From Bacteroidota bacterium (GTDB lineage Bacteria; Bacteroidota; Bacteroidia; Bacteroidales; Cfx3-03), in assembly GCA_030706265.1 (NCBI GenBank), contig JAUZOX010000028.1, positions 1 to 14,620 on the forward strand: a stretch of DNA of 14,620 nucleotides. The letters are read 5' to 3'. Positions 14,588 through 14,620 of the stretch are shown here, piece by piece. Position numbers and translations under genes: made by a program. The notes beneath the pieces were generated by a model. That model was not told where the DNA came from and did not search any database. It saw nothing but the letters and a program-made list of their open reading frames with translations. Numbering within the stretch: the stretch's first letter is position 1; the number at the start of each line of letters is the position of its first letter.

Positions 14588-14620
14588 ATGATTTTAAAAT
14601 CAAAACTTAAAACTGCAAAG
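14588..14620 (+). CDS. Start of a truncated gene, product unknown
   Basis: Eleven codons (MILKSKLKTAK) are open to the window end, downstream of a convincing -7 element and an AT-rich leader. The Lys-rich start could be the beginning of a signal peptide, but too little is present to judge. No strong ribosome binding site is seen, only AAGCAAATC before the ATG. Confidence 0.5.
   Translation, partial: MILKSKLKTAK

Overview
This window looks like chromosomal DNA from a member of the Bacteroidota, most likely a Bacteroidales-type organism. The evidence is a complete Bat (Bacteroides aerotolerance) operon in its classic order, a DUF4293 membrane protein, several TAnnTTTG-type -7 promoter elements, and mostly weak Shine-Dalgarno sequences. 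Base composition is moderate within genes and strongly AT-rich in the last 500 bases. No rRNA, tRNA, CRISPR array, insertion sequence or phage gene was seen.

Left end (1-1913): the 3' part of a beta-barrel-like conserved hypothetical gene, then an exported papain-like (C1B, bleomycin hydrolase type) cysteine peptidase closed by a clear rho-independent terminator. The short gap between the two genes holds what may be a decayed second copy of the peptidase's active-site segment.

Centre (about 2032-10971): one long co-directional block, probably a single operon. It holds a MoxR AAA+ ATPase, a DUF58 vWA protein, a membrane-anchored BatD/DUF4381-like protein, BatA and BatB (membrane vWA proteins), BatC (TPR with an N/Q/K-rich tail), BatD, BatE (TPR, two membrane helices, SH3-like end) and a YfcE-type metallophosphoesterase. 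Gaps between genes are 7 to 29 bases, and a Bacteroidota-type promoter lies just upstream of moxR. From family knowledge, the ATPase probably acts on vWA partners in a cell-envelope complex linked to oxidative or envelope stress. BatA/BatB would supply metal-binding vWA domains, BatC/BatE TPR scaffolds, and BatD and its paralogue extracytoplasmic beta domains. The client of this system is unknown.

Right part (10976-13785): a minus-strand DUF4293 membrane protein, a plus-strand HAD-family hydrolase with an Asn in place of the usual second Asp of motif I, a minus-strand exported MORN-repeat (YwqK-like) protein, and recR.

Right end (13796-14620): a small basic, possibly ribbon-helix-helix protein on the minus strand, then about 0.5 kb of AT-rich DNA. 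That stretch contains a tiny His/Cys-rich reading frame with a good ribosome binding site and a TAATTTTG promoter element. The first 11 codons of a further gene run off the end.
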